NCBI RefSeq assembly: GCF_002920575.1
Contig: NZ_PQSQ01000004.1
Coordinates: 62,001 to 126,000 of the forward strand
Source: Streptomyces sp. Ru73
GTDB taxonomy: Bacteria > Actinomycetota > Actinomycetes > Streptomycetales > Streptomycetaceae
Reading direction: 5' to 3'
DNA length: 64,000 nucleotides
Shown: positions 61,818-64,000 of the stretch, piece by piece
How positions within the stretch are numbered: position 1 is the first letter of the stretch
How the letters are laid out: each line of letters begins with the position of its first letter
Translations under genes and position numbers: made by a program
Notes under the pieces: model-generated
What the model was told of the DNA's origin: nothing
Databases searched by the model: none
What the model saw: only the letters and a program-made list of their open reading frames with translations

Positions 61818-63183
61818 GCTCAGCACCGCCGCCACGAGCGCGCCGCTCCGCGACTCCGGCACGCGAACCGTCCGGCTGGAGGCGACGAACCACGAGGGGT
61901 GTCTCCTCGGCAAGAACGTCTCGTCCGAGAAGTTCGCCGCGGGGAAGGACGCCGGTTTTGCCTTCGCGGATCTCCTGTTCGGCCTCGACCTCGGCAACGT
62001 TCCCGTCTTCGGTTCCGCCTTCCCCGCCTGGCGTGGCCACCTCGACGACGTCTACCTCCGTCCCGACATGTCGACCCTCGTCGAGTGGAGGCCGGGCCTG
62101 GACTCGGTGATTGGCGACTACTGGCTCAAGGACGGCACACCCGTGCCGATCTGCCCGCGCAACCTCGTACGCAAGATGACCGAGCGGCTGGCCGGCAACG
62201 GATTCACCGCGACCGTCGCGGTCGAGATCGAGGCGACCGTCTTCGAGGAGTCGATCCACGAGGCGCGTGCCCGCGGGTACCGCGACCTGACTCCCTTGGG
62301 CGGCAGCGCGGGTACGGCGTACCACCTCGCCAAGTCGAAGGACTGGACCGACTACATGAACGCCGTGGCCGAGCGCCTCGACGAGGTCGGCATCGAGTGG
62401 GAGGCCTGGAGCGACGAGGACGCCGCCGGCCAGATCGAGCTCAACCTCGCACCGGGCGACCCGGTCAAGGTCGGCGACGCCTGGGCACGGACCCGCCAGA
62501 TCATGCGCGAGGTCGCGTACGAGCGCGGGCACACCGTGACCTTCATGGCCAAGCCCACCGCCGGGTACGGCCAGGCATCCCACCTCAACCTCTCCCTGCA
62601 GCACGACGGCCACAACGCGTTCTACGCCGAGGACGGACCGTCGGCCACGATGCTGCACGCCATCGGCGGGCTGCTGGCGACGATGGAGGGCAACACCTCG
62701 ATCGTGCTGCCGCAGATCACGTCGTACCGGCGGCTGGTCGACCTCAGCGGGCCACCGGTCACGGTCAGTTGGGGCATCAGCAACAAGACCACCGCGGTAC
62801 GCGCCGTCTGCGGACACCCCGAGTACTCCCGCCTGGAGTACCGCCTCCCGGGCGCGGACGCCAACCTCTATCTCGCCCTCGCGGGCGTGCTGGCCGGCGT
62901 CATCGCCGGGATCGAGCGGAAGATCGACCCGCCCGAGCAGGTCACCGACATGGCGTGGTGCCTGCCGCCGGGCCTGGGTGTCGAGCGGATCCCGGACACC
63001 ATCACGAAGGCCGCGGCGGCCCTGGACGCCGATCCGATCCTGCGCGAGCTCCTCGGCGACGAGTTCGTCGACTGCTGGATCGCGTCGCGCAAGTGGGAAT
63101 GGATGCAGTTCCACACCGCCGGCGGCGACCCGTTCGCCGAGCTCTCGGAGTGGGAGTCGGTCCGCTACTTCGAGCTGCCGTGA
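61810..63183 (+). CDS. Glutamine synthetase-like gamma-glutamyl-amine ligase
   Basis: The 457-residue enzyme has the glutamine synthetase fold. An N-terminal beta-grasp domain precedes AVEIEATVFEES (metal ligands), GQIELNLAPGDP and the ATP/metal region TFMAKPTAGYGQASHLNLSLQ. LEYRLPGADANLYLALA lies near residue 345. It is of the GlnA3/GlnA4/PuuA-type branch that joins glutamate to amines rather than ammonia, judged from its neighbours and divergent motifs. Paired with the hydrolase downstream, it fits a gamma-glutamylated amine degradation route. Confidence 0.85.
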   Translation: MSELSTAATSAPLRDSGTRTVRLEATNHEGCLLGKNVSSEKFAAGKDAGFAFADLLFGLDLGNVPVFGSAFPAWRGHLDDVYLRPDMSTLVEWRPGLDSVIGDYWLKDGTPVPICPRNLVRKMTERLAGNGFTATVAVEIEATVFEESIHEARARGYRDLTPLGGSAGTAYHLAKSKDWTDYMNAVAERLDEVGIEWEAWSDEDAAGQIELNLAPGDPVKVGDAWARTRQIMREVAYERGHTVTFMAKPTAGYGQASHLNLSLQHDGHNAFYAEDGPSATMLHAIGGLLATMEGNTSIVLPQITSYRRLVDLSGPPVTVSWGISNKTTAVRAVCGHPEYSRLEYRLPGADANLYLALAGVLAGVIAGIERKIDPPEQVTDMAWCLPPGLGVERIPDTITKAAAALDADPILRELLGDEFVDCWIASRKWEWMQFHTAGGDPFAELSEWESVRYFELP

Positions 63184-63989
63184 GCACGCGTGAGGAGGCC
63201 GCGACGGTGCGGCCGCTGATCGGCATCACCGGGCGGCGGTACCGGCTGGAACTGCTCAAGGGGTCCGACGAGCGGTACGGCGACCGTTGCACCGACAGCT
63301 ACATGTCGGACTTCGCCAGCCGCATCGCGCAGGCGGGCGGACTCCCGGTGCACCTGTCGTACGACACCGACGCGACGGACGTCTGCCAGTGGCTGTCCGG
63401 TGTGGTGATCACCGGCGGACAGGACGTCCATCCGGCGTGCTGGGGCGGCGACACGGCAGTGGCCCGCGACATCGATCCACGGACGGACCCGATGGCCCAC
63501 GACGTGGCCCGGGACGAGTACGAGATCGAGCTCGTCCGGGCCGCGCTGGAGCGGGGGACACCCGTACTGGGCGTGTGCCGTGGCATGCAGGTGCTCAACG
63601 TCGCCCTCGGCGGCACGCTCATCGCCGACCTTCCGCCCGGCCCCGTGAGCCACCTGTCGGCAGCGGCCGCACCGACCGACGGCACCGCTGACCACCTCGT
63701 GACCTTCGCGCAGGGCTCGCTCGCCGCCGGCCTGTTCGGCGAGCACGCGCTGACCAACTCCTGGCACCACCAGGCAGTCGACCGCTGCGGCGCCGGACTG
63801 GTCGTGACCGGGCGGACGAGTGACGGCGTGGTCGAGTCGGTGGAGCTCCCAGGGGCACCGGTGCTCGGAGTCCAGTGGCACCCGGAGTGGATGAAGAGCG
63901 CGGACCCGGCGCTGACGTGGATCGTGCGGGCCGCGGCGGAGCTGCTCACGGCCCACCGCGATGAAGAGAGGCAGGGGAGCTTGCGATGA
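63180..63989 (+). CDS. Class I glutamine amidotransferase-like gamma-glutamyl hydrolase (PuuD-like)
   Basis: The 269-residue peptidase C26 family protein has VITGGQDVHPACWGG, the nucleophile Cys133 in LGVCRGMQVLNVALGG, and the catalytic His in GVQWHPEW. The family hydrolyses gamma-glutamyl bonds, as PuuD does with gamma-glutamyl-GABA. GTG 63180 overlaps the ligase stop (GTGA), so the two are coupled. Together they suggest protection of an amine by glutamylation and later release. Confidence 0.92.
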   Translation: MSTREEAATVRPLIGITGRRYRLELLKGSDERYGDRCTDSYMSDFASRIAQAGGLPVHLSYDTDATDVCQWLSGVVITGGQDVHPACWGGDTAVARDIDPRTDPMAHDVARDEYEIELVRAALERGTPVLGVCRGMQVLNVALGGTLIADLPPGPVSHLSAAAAPTDGTADHLVTFAQGSLAAGLFGEHALTNSWHHQAVDRCGAGLVVTGRTSDGVVESVELPGAPVLGVQWHPEWMKSADPALTWIVRAAAELLTAHRDEERQGSLR

Positions 63990-64000
63990 CCGAGAACGTG
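63986..64000 (+). CDS. Start of a further gene, cut by the window edge
   Basis: ATG 63986 overlaps the hydrolase stop (ATGA) and gives MTENV before the window ends. AGGGGAG lies just upstream at 63974-63980. Only five codons are visible, so the product is unknown; it is probably the next member of the same operon. Confidence 0.6.

Overview
The window looks like chromosomal DNA of a Streptomyces or close relative. It is very GC-rich, uses many GTG starts with strong AGGAGG-type ribosome binding sites, carries a SARP regulator, and has an in-frame TTA codon of the kind read by the bldA tRNA. Roughly the first 49 kb is a biosynthetic gene cluster for a glycosylated aromatic (type II) polyketide. 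The rest is a separate catabolic region.

Layout. (a) 353-8792: SARP activator, type II thioesterase, acyl carrier protein (ACP), acyl-CoA-dehydrogenase-like protein, Sfp-type phosphopantetheinyl transferase, and a large stand-alone condensation-domain protein. (b) 8940-10967: malonyl-CoA supply genes (small partner protein, carboxyltransferase, epsilon subunit). (c) 11076-23179: tailoring oxidoreductases, namely a BBE-type oxidase, four class A flavin monooxygenases (one on the minus strand), an anthrone-oxygenase-like membrane protein, an O-methyltransferase, a twin GNAT acetyltransferase and a Ddn-like protein. (d) 23176-30432: an asparagine-synthetase-like amide ligase lacking the glutaminase cysteine, then cyclase, cupin, KS-alpha, KS-beta, aromatase/cyclase, ketoreductase and two small ABM-fold enzymes. 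(e) 30686-38787: two P450s, a DUF574 methyltransferase, an SDR, a quinone oxidoreductase, an MFS exporter with a structured leader, and an NmrA-like reductase. (f) 38960-47299: a complete dTDP-deoxysugar set (2,3-dehydratase, AKR, O-methyltransferase, 3,5-epimerase, 4-ketoreductase, glycosyltransferase, RmlA, RmlB). (g) 47335-48843: a POT-family transporter.

The combination of many FAD hydroxylases, an Asn-synthetase-like enzyme, multiple small cyclases and a deoxysugar set points to a pentangular polyphenol glycoside. The sugar genes fit an O-methylated 2,6-dideoxyhexose, probably L-configured. A rubromycin-type spiroketal glycoside such as heliquinomycin (which carries cymarose) is a reasonable candidate, but this is inference from gene content. 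Eleven-bp-phased repeats based on TTCGAG-N5-CTCCAC lie before most transcription units and are probably the SARP binding sites, which would tie the cluster into one regulon.

From about 49.1 kb the content changes. There is a TetR gene with a divergent epoxide-hydrolase-like gene, a frameshifted MmyB-type regulator, and an MBL hydrolase. A minus-strand catabolic set follows: AMP-ligase, SDR remnant, acyl-CoA dehydrogenase, amine oxidase, 3-aminoacyl-CoA ammonia-lyase-like hotdog protein, BVMO-like monooxygenase and esterase. Divergent from it are an SCP2-like protein, a glutamine-synthetase-like ligase and a gamma-glutamyl hydrolase. Two copies of an identical operator (TAGTCA-N15-TGACTA) flank the esterase gene and suggest a single regulator. 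I found no rRNA, tRNA, CRISPR array or intact insertion sequence.
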